The translations under genes and the position numbers were made by a program. A DNA stretch of 64,000 nt, taken from the NCBI GenBank assembly GCA_949752735.1, contig OX457043.1, positions 46,255,753-46,319,752 on the forward strand, read 5' to 3'. The notes under the pieces were generated by a model, which searched no databases, was not told the origin of the DNA, and was given only the letters and a program-made list of their open reading frames with translations. Shown here piece after piece: positions 1-11,477 of this stretch. How positions within the stretch are numbered: position 1 is the stretch's first letter; each line of letters starts with the position of its first letter. Source of the stretch: Lumbricus terrestris. Its lineage: Eukaryota; Annelida; Clitellata; Crassiclitellata; Lumbricidae.

Positions 1-480
1 CATAGACTAAAGACGATTATGTAAACTACAGCCTATGGCTTATAGACTATAGACTAGACCAATAGACTATAGACTAGACTATAGACTGCTCTAGTCTAGA
101 CTAATAGACTTCATCATAGACTAAAGACGATATTATTAAGTACAGACTATGGACCATAGACTAGGCCACTACGGCAATAGACTATAGACTAGAGTCACCC
201 GACTATATACTAGGCCATGGACCAGACTATAGACTAAACTATAGACTAGACTATAGACTACTGTACTTTACGCTAGACTATATATAAACTAGAGTTACTA
301 GACTAAAGAACCAAACAATAGACTAGACTAAATACCAGCCTATAGACTAGACTAAATACCAGACTAAAGACTAGACTAAAAACCTGACTAAAGACCATAC
401 TACTGGCTATAGACCATAGACAAAGCCATGCTACAAAAACAGTCAATTAGGCGACGAACTACATTGAACTACACATTAGC
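1..480. repeat. Degenerate tandem repeat of ATAGACTAGACT type
   Basis: The first 480 bases are variants of a short unit, ATAGACTAG or ATAGACTATAGACTAGACT, with many substitutions and small indels. No ORF is supported. It is a decayed minisatellite; its start lies beyond the window. Confidence 0.75.
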
Positions 481-539
481 TTAGGCAAGATTATATATTA
501 CATTAGACTTGAAGTACACAAGATAAGATAAGAACCCAC

Positions 540-689
540 GTGTTTCAAGGCCATCAGGTGGTCAAACAGGAAAACGCACTCGCTCGTAAACAGTTCCCAG
601 ACTGCCTCGCGCCGTTTCCGCTCCGTCTCCGAAATCGCTGACGTCATTTCCGGCTCAGCATTCGGCAAAATCTTGGCCCAATTTGCTTC
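540..689 (-). CDS. Internal exon, start of a RhoGEF (DH) domain, PLEKHG5/ephexin-like
   Basis: This 50-codon exon reads right to left. It is bounded by a TTCGAACAG acceptor (exon starts at 689) and a GTGGGT donor just after 540, with phase 0 at both ends. The peptide has a conserved tryptophan near its start, a charged linker, then ERKRREAVWELFTSE followed by an amphipathic helix ending in LMALKH. An 'R-x-E-A-x-x-E-L-x-x-(T)S/TE' helix is the first conserved region (CR1) of Dbl-homology domains, which catalyse GDP-GTP exchange on Rho GTPases. The W-x(n)-RREAVWEL layout recalls PLEKHG5/6 and the TSE recalls ephexins; I cannot choose between them. It joins in phase with the exon at 937-818. The rest of the DH domain and any PH domain would lie left of the window. 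Confidence 0.6.
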
Positions 690-817
690 CTGTTCGAACC
701 AAAAAAAGAGCAAGTATATAATCTGATACAATCGGGATTGTGTTAACGTATAGGCAATATAAAGCGCCGTAAAGGAAGAGTAAAAGATCATTTATGACCA
801 AGAACGCTGTTACATAC

Positions 818-937
818 CTCATCCGTTATTGGAGCCGGGGAAGCCATTTTATTGCCGAGAAGTATATCTTGTTTACTGCCGACGTGCGATTTGTTTGGTA
901 TTAGGGAAAATTGCATCTCACCGGCGTGGAACACAGG
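818..937 (-). CDS. Exon just upstream of the RhoGEF DH exon
   Basis: This 40-codon open segment starts after an ATTAG acceptor (937) and ends at GATGAG before a strong GTATGT donor. Its phase (0-0) matches the next exon at 689-540, across an intron of 128 bp. In-frame stops sit just outside the acceptor, as expected for an internal exon. The peptide is mostly polar and unstructured in appearance and ends in ITDE, which would run straight into EANWAK of the DH exon. I see no domain; it probably forms the linker before the DH domain. The acceptor has a weak pyrimidine tract, so the 5' boundary is less certain than the donor. Confidence 0.5.
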
Positions 938-1059
938 CTAATTAAACTGGTGTATAGTATAGTGTGCACTAGGATTTAAGGAGACATTTATATGGAGGAC
1001 GATGCACTTGGAACTTTCGCCTCTCACAGTACACACTAATCAGAGGCGCTCTCAGTGCG

Positions 1060-1403
1060 AGAGAGAGACAGACATAAGAGAGCGACAGACTGTATGTCTG
1101 AAACGACAGACAGACAGGTAGAGACAAAGACAGAGAGAGACACAGAAATAAAGAGAGACAGACAGAGAGACAGAGATAGAGAGAGAGAGAGAGACAGACA
1201 AGCAGGTCGAGACAAAGACAGAGAGAGACACAGAAATAAACAGAGAGAGACAGAGAGACAGAGATAGAGAGAGACAAACAGACAGACAGACAAACAGGTA
1301 GAGACAAAGACAGAGACAGAAAGACACAGAAAGAAACAGAAAGAGACAGAGAGACAGAGAGAGAGACAGGCAGAGACAGACAGATAGACAGACAGACAGA
1401 CAG

Positions 1404-1438
<35 letters not shown>

Positions 1439-1525
1439 GAGATGACAGAGGACAGTGACAACGACAGCGACACTAACAGAAACAGAGACAAAGAAAGAGA
1501 CAGACAGACAGACAGACAGAAAAGG

Positions 1526-1558
<33 letters not shown>

Positions 1559-1560
1559 AA
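1060..1560. repeat. Compound (AGAC)n/(AGAG)n/(GAAA)n microsatellite
   Basis: About 500 bp of mixed GACA, GAGA and CAGA units, with a pure GAAA block near 1405-1440. Open frames here are repeat translations (CLSVCLS, REREREK types) and not genes. Confidence 0.9.
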
Positions 1561-1566
1561 GTGAGA

Positions 1567-1692
1567 ACAGCTGCTGGCCTTATATTGCGCCAGCTGTGCG
1601 TCATTGAATTCCGACGGCTTAAGCGCCTGTAGGACATCAGTCAGCAGACAGAGGTTGTCTCTCGAATGATGATGTCCTTTCTTGTCAATCTG
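1567..1692 (-). CDS. Possible exon, weak
   Basis: On the minus strand, after a GCATTGCAG acceptor-like site, about 40 codons of non-repetitive peptide follow (beginning IDKKGHHHSRD and containing LTDVLQALKPSEF) before the frame runs into the CTGT microsatellite. The composition looks coding and the segment lies between other minus-strand RhoGEF exon candidates. However, no convincing GT donor is visible before the repeat and the acceptor lacks a pyrimidine tract. It may be chance. Confidence 0.22.
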
Positions 1693-1740
1693 CAATGCCA
1701 TTATTTTAATCAACTGTAATGCGATGTAAATCAAAGTAAT

Positions 1741-2060
1741 GCATCTAATCTTGTCGAGTCTAATCTAATCTAACCATCAAATGCAATCTAGTCTCATCTG
1801 ATCTAATAAATGAAAAATAAATTAAATATTAAGATGGATGAATTATTTTTAATGAATGGATGAATGAATTGGTGTATGGGAGGTGAATTGATAAATAAGT
1901 AGAAGAATGAATGAATGAATGAATGAATGAATGAATGAATGAAGGAAGGAAGGAAGGAAGAAAGAAAGGAAGGAATGAAGGAAGGAATGAAGGAAGGAAG
2001 GCACGAACGAACGAACGAACGATCGAACAAACGAATGAATGAATGAATGAATGGATTGCT
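1741..2060. repeat. (TCTAA)-type then (GAAT)n/(GAAG)n/(GAAC)n tetranucleotide array
   Basis: A short TCTAATC array near 1745-1805 is followed by GAAT, GAAG and AACG tetranucleotides to about 2060. The reverse strand translates as FIHSFIHS repeats. Confidence 0.85.
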
Positions 2061-2869
2061 AGTGAATATTTTGCTAATGAATGAATTGACTATAATAGAC
2101 CGAAATGCGCATTTTGAGGATAGTTGAAGCAAACAGTATGATGATGTGATTCAAATTATTCTCAGCTTCTACTGATTCTCTAAAAACATCACGATTCTTG
2201 TATGGACTTCAATAATATATACTTACAAGTTTCAATAAGGAAAAAGTCGATTTCGTTCTCTTATCTGCAGCAACAACAACAAAAAGCAATTTACTCAACT
2301 GTTGAAAAGAAACGTATGAAAACATTGTAGGCCTACATTCTATTGTAAAATTCAAGCATTCTGTTACCATAATGTCAACGCTGTTGCAAATGTTAATGCT
2401 ATTATCCTGCTATAGATGTCAAACGGCAATGTTTTCTTATATTAAGGATTTTCTTCAAAAGTCGCGCAAGATTCAGACGGACAATTATTATTATTCACAG
2501 TAAATTAGTTACATTTTATCCAGATGCTAATCCTAGTTACACCAGCAATAGCAATCTTAATCTTTATGTAATACATAATACATGTGTATAACTATATATA
2601 TATATTATATATATATTATATATATATATTATATATATTATATATATAATATATATATATAATATATATAGTCTTCATAATTAAATTATAATAAATTATT
2701 ATAATAAATTATTCATAATAAATTTTATTCGTTGATGTTATCAATCATTAAATAATAATAATAATCTTGATCATCACCACGCGACACTATTGCACAGTGG
2801 TATAGTAAATTAATGGCTGTGTTACTTAAGTAAGTCTTCGAACTTTAAATGTTCTTAGCACTCGCAAAA
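2061..2869. other. AT-rich non-coding stretch with a TA array
   Basis: I see no gene. An interrupted TATATAT array occupies roughly 2593-2690, followed by a short run of AATAAT units. The rest is unique-looking AT-rich sequence. Confidence 0.6.
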
Positions 2870-2970
2870 ATGGTGAAGGTGGTGGAGGAAGAGGAGGAGG
2901 ACGAGGAGATGGTGGTTGTGGTGGGTGTGGTGGTGGTGGTGGCGGCGGCGGTGGTGGTGGTGGTGGTAAT
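2870..2970. repeat. (GGA)n/(GGT)n trinucleotide array
   Basis: About 100 bp of GAGGAGGA passing into GGTGGTGG with a GGC core. Confidence 0.85.
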
Positions 2971-3269
2971 GATTCTGACGAACATACAGGTCAGAGGTAC
3001 GCCAGGTGTCGCTAAGTGGTTCGACAAAAATTGCAAATCTATATAATAGTCACGCCTGTCGAAACAAAAGACCTCCTTTCACATCAACAATTGATAATTT
3101 TGTGCTTTTAGTTTCACCTTTCGTTGATATGCATAGCGTCTTAAAATTTTATATTAATGCCTTAATTTTGCCTCCCCAAAACCTAAAGAGAACTTGCCAA
3201 GTGGCTTAATAATTATTTGTAAGGGGCAAAGGAGTATCTAGGGGTTCTTCGTGTTTAAATCCTCTTACA

Positions 3270-3599
3270 CATAGGCGTACGAGGCGGGGGTCCAGGGGGG
3301 GCAAGTGCCCCCCAAATTTCGGGCAAATGTGTTTTTCGGGCAAAAGAGGCTTGGACGGGCAAAAAAATTCGGAGATTTTTTTCGGGCAAAACAGGTACGG
3401 GAGGGATTTTTCGGGCACGCAGGGGTAAAAAAGGTCGTAAGATTTTAGAATTTTAAGCGAATGACTATAAAAAAAGGTCGTCAGATTTTTCGGACGGAAA
3501 ATTTTTAGAATTTTGGGCGGACGACTAAAAAAAAAAGTCGTCAGATTTTTCGGGCAAAAAATGCCCCCCCCCACTGCCGAAATGTCCCGTACGCCTATG
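3270..3599. mobile_element. 330-bp non-autonomous hAT-type element (MITE)
   Basis: The ends are inverted: the left end starts CATAGGCGTACGAGG and the right end, reverse-complemented, starts CATAGGCGTACGGG. The flanks are a perfect 8-bp duplication, CTCTTACA (3262-3269 and 3600-3607). An 8-bp target duplication with ends starting CA is typical of the hAT superfamily. The interior has G-rich and C-rich subterminal tracts and repeated GTCGTCAGATTTTTCGGGC-like units. There is no ORF. Confidence 0.85.
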
Positions 3600-3890
3600 C
3601 TCTTACATATGTATATTATATATATATATATTATACATGTACATGTATATAATTATGTATTATCTGTACAGAAATAATTTCCAAATTGTTTAACTGATTC
3701 TGTGCATTGGAATACCGACCGAGAATAATAATGAAACCCCTCCGAAGCTTCTTATGACTAAGATCTTGGCAAGGGGACTTCGCGCTCCCCTCCTGCTTTT
3801 CATCTGATCTTTGACATAATATTTTGATGATGGAACAGGTTGAGGACGGACGGAGAGGTGATAGACCGTAGCAGTGACAGGTAAGCTTAC

Positions 3891-4153
3891 CTTGATCGCA
3901 GTTGGAAATGAAGCTGGCCATCGACACCTGATAGGCCTTCGTGTTTGCGAAGTCGGCGATTGTGTTTCGTTTGATGAGTGGAGGGGGTACGGCTCTCCTC
4001 CGGGGCCGACCCTCCAGCCCCATCTCACTGCCACCCTCTCCTCCAACCCCTCGACTGCTGCCCTCCTTTACTCCTCCTCCTCCTCCCCCGCCGGCGCTCA
4101 GGTCCTCCAGACTCCGTTGTCGGTGATCCACGTTGTCTGCACCATTGCTGATG
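3891..4153 (-). CDS. Probable exon with strong donor, possibly of the same RhoGEF gene
   Basis: This minus-strand segment ends at CAAG before a near-consensus GTAAGC donor (phase 1) and can start after an ATCCAG acceptor at 4155-4154 (phase 2). The peptide contains RQRSLEDLSAGG, a glycine-rich stretch, then RPRRRAVPPP and KRNTIADF. A basic cluster followed by an 'x-F-L/F' segment before the DH domain would suit a PLEKHG5-like protein, but that is a resemblance only. Its phase does not match the exon at 937, so at least one exon between them would be needed. The glycine run could also be simple-repeat drift. On the other strand the frame is serine/proline-rich and lacks splice signals. Confidence 0.4.
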
Positions 4154-4159
4154 CTGGAT

Positions 4160-4790
4160 AGACGACAACCAGTCAATATGATACCGAAGAGAAAGTCACT
4201 CGAACTGATAATGAAGAGAAAACCAGTCAAGCTGATGCTCCATAGAGAAAGTCACTCAAGCTGATAATGAATATAAAACCAGTCAAGATGATACCGAAGA
4301 GAAAGTCACTCAAACTGATAATGAATAGAAAACCAGTCAAACTGACGCCAAAGAGAAAGCCAGTCAAACTGATGCTCTATAGAGAAAGTTAGTCAAACTG
4401 ACGCCATAGAGAAAGCCTGTCGAACTGATTGATACCAAAGAGAGGCAAGTCAGAGTGATTCTGAAGAGAAGCCAGTCAATCTGATACTGTAAAGCCGACC
4501 AGTCAATCTAATGCAGAAGCGAAAGCCAATCAAATTGATGTAGGAGAGAAAGCCAGTCAGATTGATGCCGAAGAGAAAGTCAGCCAAACTAACGCCGAAA
4601 AGAAAGCCGATGCCGAAAGAGAAATCCAGTCAAACTGATGCCCTATAGAGAAAGTCACTCTAACTGATAATGCCGAAAGAGAAATCCAGTCAAAACGATG
4701 CCGAATGAAAAAATCCAGTCAAACTCAGACCGAAGAGAAAGCCAGTCAAGCTGATACCGACAAGACAACCGGTCAAAATGGCCGCAGACA
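4160..4790. repeat. 27-bp minisatellite (GAAGAGAAAGCCAGTCAAAC type)
   Basis: More than twenty degenerate copies of a 27-bp unit containing GAGAAAGCCAGTCAAACTGA. The length is nine codons, and one forward frame reads as EEKASQTDA repeats, but it is broken by TAG stops. It is probably intronic. Confidence 0.85.
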
Positions 4791-4987
4791 CAGCGCAAAC
4801 TTCATGCTGCGCATTTTTTAGCGCACGCGATCCATAATGGTAAGAAGGATTTGAAAAAGTGGCTTCGGTGCATTGGGAGGTAATGTATATTCTGTGGCGA
4901 TGTAGACAGTGCAGGTCTCTTGTGATGCGAATTTGATGTCATGATGTATTGGCAGTACGCGACGAGGCGCAACAAATTAATCCCATC

Positions 4988-5085
4988 GTAACAGTGAATT
5001 TATATAGCGCCACTTCAAGAGAAACTACTCAGAGGCGCTCCCGACCTAACCGCACCAAACCACGATCCTTTAAGATGATCGCTAT
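4988..5085 (+). mobile_element. Fragment of an interspersed 'TATAGCGCC' SINE-like repeat (family B)
   Basis: It starts TTTATATAGCGCCACTTCAAG and contains CAGAGGCGCTCCCGAC. Related copies occur near 7256, 15396, 33770, 43504 and 47487. Family B lacks a clear tRNA head. Confidence 0.55.
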
Positions 5086-5120
5086 ATAATGTAATTATTT
5101 TGTTTTGTTTGTTTGTATAC

Positions 5121-5333
5121 GTGCACTTGTTATATCGCCCCTTCAAGCATTCTACTCAGAGGCGCTCCCGACTGCAGAGCGGACACTACATCGGAGTTTC
5201 ACGCCGAAGCGCTGAGCAATTGCGAGTGAAGGACTTGCCCAAGGTCCCTATACGAGGCGATTTGAGGTGGATTCGAACCTCGAACCATCCGGCTTTAAGG
5301 CAACGACGTCACCACTACACCACCGCGCCCCAC
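5121..5333 (-). mobile_element. tRNA-derived SINE, family A
   Basis: Read on the minus strand, the head begins GGGGCGCGGTGGTGTAGTGG (A-box-like GGTGTAGTGG). About 35 bases later comes GGTTCGAATCC (B box), then a body with AAGTCCTTCACTCGCAATTG and GGAGCGCCTCTGAGTAG, ending near CAAGTGCAC. Other copies: 6581-6820, 9147-9358, 25317-25670 and 63642-63857. Confidence 0.8.
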
Positions 5334-5814
5334 AATTATAGACCCAATAGTGACTGCAATGTCGTTCGATTTGGATGTCAATGAAATGTCACATAATACA
5401 TAGTAATGACATTTGAATGCCATTGCATTGACACCGTTATGTAGTGTAAGTTCTGTAAAGTAAATCCGACGTAACCAGAATGCTAATGTACGATTTATGT
5501 GTTGCAAAGCTTAACTAATCTTGAGTATAATCTACGACATTAGGCTTGCAGCAGATTCCATCGCTTTCCACCACGCATCGCGTCCCAAGTCCGTATTTTA
5601 TGAGCAACACTGGATAAAACAATTTCTATCATAAACACAATGTCATGGATAAGTAAGTTGAGATTGCTTTTTTCCATTAAAAATTATGAGCTTTTAGCAA
5701 GCTATAATTTATAAGAACAGAGCCATTGTTTTGGCTACATAATTATTCATGAATTATATCAAAGCAAAAATTGTGCTTAGCTATAGTGTGCACGTATTCA
5801 TGTATATGCACATT
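5334..5814. other. Non-coding, nothing recognised
   Basis: Unique-looking AT-rich sequence between a SINE and a microsatellite. No ORF with coding character and no repeat that I can name. Confidence 0.5.
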
Positions 5815-5959
5815 CTCTGTCTGTCTGTCTGTCTGCCTGCCTGCCTGTCTGTCTGTCCGTCTGACTGTCTGTCTGTCCGTCCGTCTGTCTGTCTGTCTGT
5901 CTGTCCGTCCGTCTGTCTGTCTGTGTGTCTGTCTGTGTGTCTGTCCGTGTGTCTGTCTA

Positions 5960-6058
<99 letters not shown>

Positions 6059-6060
6059 CC
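5815..6060. repeat. (CTGT)n microsatellite
   Basis: About 245 bp of CTGT with CCGT and GTGT variants; the last ~110 bp is nearly pure. Confidence 0.95.
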
Positions 6061-6580
6061 TTCTATGTATAATACATGAAGCCTATATAGAATATAAAGC
6101 GATATATTTTATATCATAGTAATTATAAATTATTTATTTATAACGTCCAACATGCATTAAAACATGCTGCACTGGAATACATGCAAGCCAATATGAGTGC
6201 TATACATAAGAATCTCATATAAAAAATTATATGTAAAAATTGATCTGGATATTTAATACAGCGCGAAGAGGAGCATCTTCCATAGAAAAATTACTAAAAA
6301 ATAGCACAACAACAACAATAATTATTGAGAATCAATATCAGTGCTGCTCTTAGATTTGGAAGATTGTTTTGTTTTTCCAATTAAATATAATAACATTTGC
6401 TATTTTATATTTAAAAAAACCGTAGCGGACGATGTGTGTGTGTGAGAAACTCCAACCTACGCGCAATGTTTGATATTTAATATTGATGAGGTTTTTCACT
6501 GAAATTTATATAGCGACCTGGCATAATGACAGGCATTAGTCTACAATGGCGCTATAGATATATATGTAGATAATGACCGT
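6061..6580. other. AT-rich non-coding stretch
   Basis: No gene seen. A short family-B-like scrap (TTTATATAGCGACC) lies near 6505-6560. Confidence 0.5.
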
Positions 6581-6820
6581 GGGGCGCGGTGGCGTAGTGG
6601 TAGCGTCGTTGCCTTGAAGCTGAAAGGTTCGAGGTTCGAATAGGCCTACATCTCAAATCGCCGCGTATGGACCTTGGGCAAGTCCTTCACGCGCAATTGC
6701 TCAGCGCTTCGGCGTGAAACTCCGATGCAGCGTCCGCGCGCTAGTCGGGAGCGCCTCTGAGTAGCGGTTGAGGTCTGGAAGAGGTGCTATAACAAGTGCG
6801 CATATACGAACAAACAAACC
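6581..6820 (+). mobile_element. tRNA-derived SINE, family A
   Basis: This forward copy starts GGGGCGCGGTGGCGTAGTGG, has the B-box-like GGTTCGAAT with a short insertion after it, and ends GCTATAACAAGTGCGCATAT. A poly-(CAAA)-like tail follows. Confidence 0.8.
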
Positions 6821-6973
6821 TAGTCTATACGGCGCCATATAATCGGATGGTAACCTTACATAGTTTATATGGCGCTGTATCATGACCTTACCTAGTTTCG
6901 CTGCCATCGCAGGAGTCGTCATCCTGTGTATTGGAAAGACCAAGAACCTAAAGAGAGCACAAACACACACAAG

Positions 6974-7006
<33 letters not shown>

Positions 7007-7255
7007 CTGTACATGTTTATGCAAAGTATTGTAATTTGTAATCGGATATTTATGTAGCACCATTAACGATTCAGACCAGACCAAAACCTGCGCTATAACA
7101 CCAGCGATTAAAATTTCCATCCGGAACAGATGACGAGAAAGACTGGCAAACTGAAGCCACATATCTTGCCATAATTATATCGCCTTTGTATGTTTACTAT
7201 CCCTGGTGTACCTGCTTTTACCCTGCTTCTGAATTATTATTGTATTGCATTGTAT
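6821..7255. other. Non-coding with a (TA)n block
   Basis: A TA array lies at about 6977-7006. A forward frame at 6885-6960 encodes a short hydrophobic segment ending KTKNLKRAQT, but no splice evidence convinced me. Confidence 0.4.
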
Positions 7256-7460
7256 TTGACCATTTATAAAGCGCTTCTCACAGCAAAAGACTTTCAGAAG
7301 CGCTCCCAGTGCGTGCAACCTCGAGAGAACAGGAAGGTTTTTAGTCGAGAGAAAGATAAGGAAAGACTACTCTCTCCAGAGAGGATGACAGAGCGAACTA
7401 ATGGTGGAAGTCCATTCCATAGGGAGGGACCAATGCAGGCAAATGATCTGGTCTGAGCCA
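7256..7460 (+). mobile_element. SINE-like repeat, family B
   Basis: It starts CATTTATAAAGCGCTTCTCA, contains CAGAAGCGCTCCCAGTGC, and carries a purine-rich body (GTTTTTAGTCGAGAGAAAG) shared in outline with the copies at 33770 and 47487. Confidence 0.55.
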
Positions 7461-8169
7461 TGGTTGTCCTGACGTGGGGAAAAAAGAGGTCCGTCTATCT
7501 CCACTACTGTAACAGTATGTACTCAATTATACTGCTGTATGCTATATGCTCATTTCCCGCCTTCCTCAATGGGCCTACTCCCACATTATTATGGTATGTG
7601 TGAGAAATGTAATAGGATAACGTAAGGACGGAAAGGTCATTTAAAGATATATACATGTAGGTATGGATTGGAGACGTAGCGTAAGTTGAAGCAAAATGGG
7701 TGAAATTTTTAGCACAGGAGTTCTGTGAATTTAGTTAGGGTGTTGCGTTAGGGGGGAAAAGTTCGAACCACTGCATCAGAAAATAGGTGGCCTTCTTTCA
7801 AGTGCTCAATCACAATGGCAATAATAGTTAGGCCTATGATACGCTCAGCTCGAAGACCGAATTAGCATTGAATTAAAAATCTTTGACACTTTGTCTAATA
7901 ATATTTTATATTTATTTATTTTATTTATTTATTTAATATTCGATGCTTGAGATCATTTTTCGATATCAAGCATCCAATAAATCATCCACTTGTCCACCCA
8001 TCCAGCTAATCATCGATCGATCGATATTATTGATGACCTGACTTTGTATCGAACTGGGAATTTCATCCGCTATGCAGATGTCATGCATGACAATTTCGAA
8101 CATGTGTTCTCATGAAGTCACTGAGCTGAATAAAGCTTTAACGGTTTAACCCATGGCGCACACACCCCA
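7461..8169. other. Non-coding, nothing recognised
   Basis: A short TTTA array occupies about 7907-7937. Otherwise I see no gene or repeat family. Confidence 0.5.
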
Positions 8170-8940
<771 letters not shown>

Positions 8941-9146
8941 CATGATGGATTGCTGGAACCTCTGAACTGGCGTCTTTGCTCAGGCTAGAAAAATTCTCCT
9001 TGAAATCTAATCCGCGCATCCAAGTAAAATATTTACTGAGGACAAGAACCATATTCTAGTCATATGTTTAGCGAACCTTTATACGCCGCTCATACACTTA
9101 TGTGACAAGAGTAAATTTACGTTTGCCTATACATGTATGTATATAT

Positions 9147-9358
9147 GTGCACTTGTTATAGCGGCCCTTCAAGATTGCTACTCAGAGGCGCTCCCGACTG
9201 CAACGAGGACACTGTATTGGAGTTTCACGCCGAAGCCCTGAGCAAATTGCGAGTGAAGAACGTGCTCAAGGTCCCTACGAGGCGGATTGAGGTGGACTCG
9301 AACCTACAACCCTCCGGCTGCAAGGCTACGAACATACCCACTACACTACCGCGTCCCA
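9147..9358 (-). mobile_element. tRNA-derived SINE, family A
   Basis: Same organisation as the copy at 5121-5333, with the head at the right end (GGGACGCGGTAGTGTAGTGG on the minus strand). Confidence 0.8.
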
Positions 9359-9879
9359 CTATAAGCTTACTGTCGTTTATATATACATATATATATAGTG
9401 TAGATTGACATATTACATACATGCACACAGCTATACAAAACCACACGCTTGCGGATGGTCATAATATGAGTAATTGAATACGCATTTGCATGAGCAGAGA
9501 CATAGTGCACGTGCACAAAAGCACATTTATACACATCAGAAACATTATAATTATTATAGCCTCACTGGCGGAGACCTAGGGGGGGACAGGGGGGACGGTC
9601 CCCCCCAATGGAGGCGTTGGGGGGACGGCCCATGCATTTGTCCCCCCCAATGTTTAAGCGTTAGGGCATTTACACAAACACGTCAGTAGAGTTTTAGAGA
9701 AAGAAAACTTTAGCAGATGAAGTTCATATTTCTAATGATATGAATTCCCGGGCAATCCGGGCTCTAACCAATAGTTATTTAGTCCCACGTTGAATAGTTT
9801 GCGAACATTATACTGTGTGGATAAGATACCTCTTTTAACATATTACCGGTTATTATAAAAACCTTGCCAACACCCAACG

Positions 9880-10320
9880 TCACAACTGATATAAAATTTA
9901 TTGACTCCATCAGGAAAAGAGAAGTTCAAATTCCCCAACTTAGGATTGTGGCATGTTCTTAATTTAATAACACTTGGCTGAAAGTGTTAGGTAAAAGCAC
10001 AATAGACCTGCGTTCTAAATGCCAATTGCCTGAAACAACTGAGCACACGCTGCTTGCGTGTATAACGAATGATATACCAAACTTACTACTTAAAAAATGC
10101 GAGGAGAAAAAAGTGGAATGCACAGTTAAAAATCTTTAAAGACGTCAACAGCCTTTGTAGCTATAAGATGTCGTTAAACTTCTGATTAATAATAATAAAT
10201 AACGCCACAACGTCATAATCGGGCTTCTGCTACATTCCCCTCAGGTTTCCTTCCAGCTAGAATCAACCCCCAGTTGGACATTGGGAATAATATGGAAAGT
10301 AAGTAAGTTAGTATGTAAGT
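9880..10320 (+). pseudogene. Degenerate LINE 3' end (zinc-knuckle tail) inside the hAT element
   Basis: One forward frame at about 9996-10139 encodes a C-x8-H-x4-C motif, KCQLPETTEHTLLAC, of the kind seen at the C-terminal end of non-LTR reverse transcriptases. Upstream frames are broken. A 3' region ends in AAGTAAGTAAG-type units, as LINE tails often do. The clade is not determinable. Confidence 0.4.
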
Positions 10321-10438
10321 ATTTTGTTTATCACTCCTCTTGAAAACGAACAATGGGACATAGAACATCGTTATTATACATCGGATTAACAATAGGTAAT
10401 AAAAACGTACGATTTAAAATCCCAAGTTAAATGTAATA

Positions 10439-11215
10439 TAATTACTAAACTATTATCATCAAACAGGTTAACTATTTTTTTTAACAGAGAATTCCAATTG
10501 GAGATGTCTCTTACACACCTCTTTTAACTTTACTAAACTATTATCATCAAACAAATTAACTATTATTTTTTAACAGAGAATTCCAATTGGATGTCTCTTA
10601 CACACCTCTTTTAACTTACTAAACTATTATCATCAAACAAGTTAACTATTATTTTTTTTACAATTGGCCAAGTGACTCAAGTGCCTTGCTCTAAAGTGCT
10701 GTAATATGCCGAGCAAATTTCTGTCCAGGGTAACGGCTTCTGTTTTCATAAACCCTGGTCAAATCGGATCTATCCATTTTTTAACAGAGAATTCCAATTG
10801 GAGATGTCTCTTACACACCTCTTTTAACTTTACTAAACTATTGTCATCAGACAAGTTAACTAATATTTTTTTAAACAGAGAATTCCATTAGGAGATGTCT
10901 CTTACACACCTCTTTTAGTTTTACTAAACTTATATCATCAGACAAGTTAACTATTATTTTTTTTAACACATTCCAATTCCAATAGGAGATGTCTCTTACA
11001 CACCTCTTTTGACTTTATTAAACTATTATCATCAAACATGTTAACTATTATTATTGTTTTAAACTGAGAATTCCAATTGGAGATGTCTCTTACACATATC
11101 TTTTAGTTTTACTAAATTTATATCATCAGACAAGTTAACTATTATTGTTAAACAGATAATTCCAATTGGAGATGTTTCTTACACACCTCTTTTAACTTTA
11201 CTAAACAATTATCAA
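10439..11215. repeat. ~110-bp tandem repeat array
   Basis: About seven copies of a unit containing GAATTCCAATTGGAGATGTC, CTTACACACCTCTTTTAAC and CTATTATCATCAAACAAG. One copy is interrupted by a 90-bp insert (about 10680-10775) that has a relative at 53258-53345. Confidence 0.85.
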
Positions 11216-11477
11216 TTCAAAGCATTTCGACATTGGTGGGGACACTTTTGAAGTCTTAAACAAAGACTATAAGCACTAAAATGACGAGGAAATTTGTTAA
11301 TATGACTACCTGAAATGCTACCATTGTAGTGCTGAAAATCAAACTTTTTCGAAGTTTGGGGGCATATTTCCTGCCCAAACCCTTCCCTGCGAGGCGCTTT
11401 GTGCCTCGGCGATCGTCATTCGGCCGCTCGTCCGTCCCCCCCAAAGTTCGGACCAGGTCTCCGCCTATGTATAGCCT

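Larger units (their letters stand above)
9563..11469. mobile_element. 1.9-kb hAT-type element with internal tandem array
   Basis: The left end is CACTGGCGGAGACCTAGG and the reverse-complemented right end is CATAGGCGGAGACCTGG. A perfect 8-bp duplication, TATAGCCT, flanks it (9555-9562 and 11470-11477). Both ends carry G- or C-runs, like the MITE at 3270-3599, and share the CA..GGCG start. There is no transposase ORF. The interior holds a LINE 3' scrap (about 9880-10320) and a roughly 110-bp tandem array. Confidence 0.8.

Noticed and set aside
6581..6660. Functional tRNA gene at the head of the SINE
   Set aside because: Interrupted after the B box and followed by a SINE body shared by several copies.
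6885..6970. Membrane-protein C-terminal exon (AIAGVVILCIG, KTKNLKRAQT)
   Set aside because: Attractive hydrophobic segment, but no convincing acceptor or conservation can be shown, and it runs into a CA repeat.
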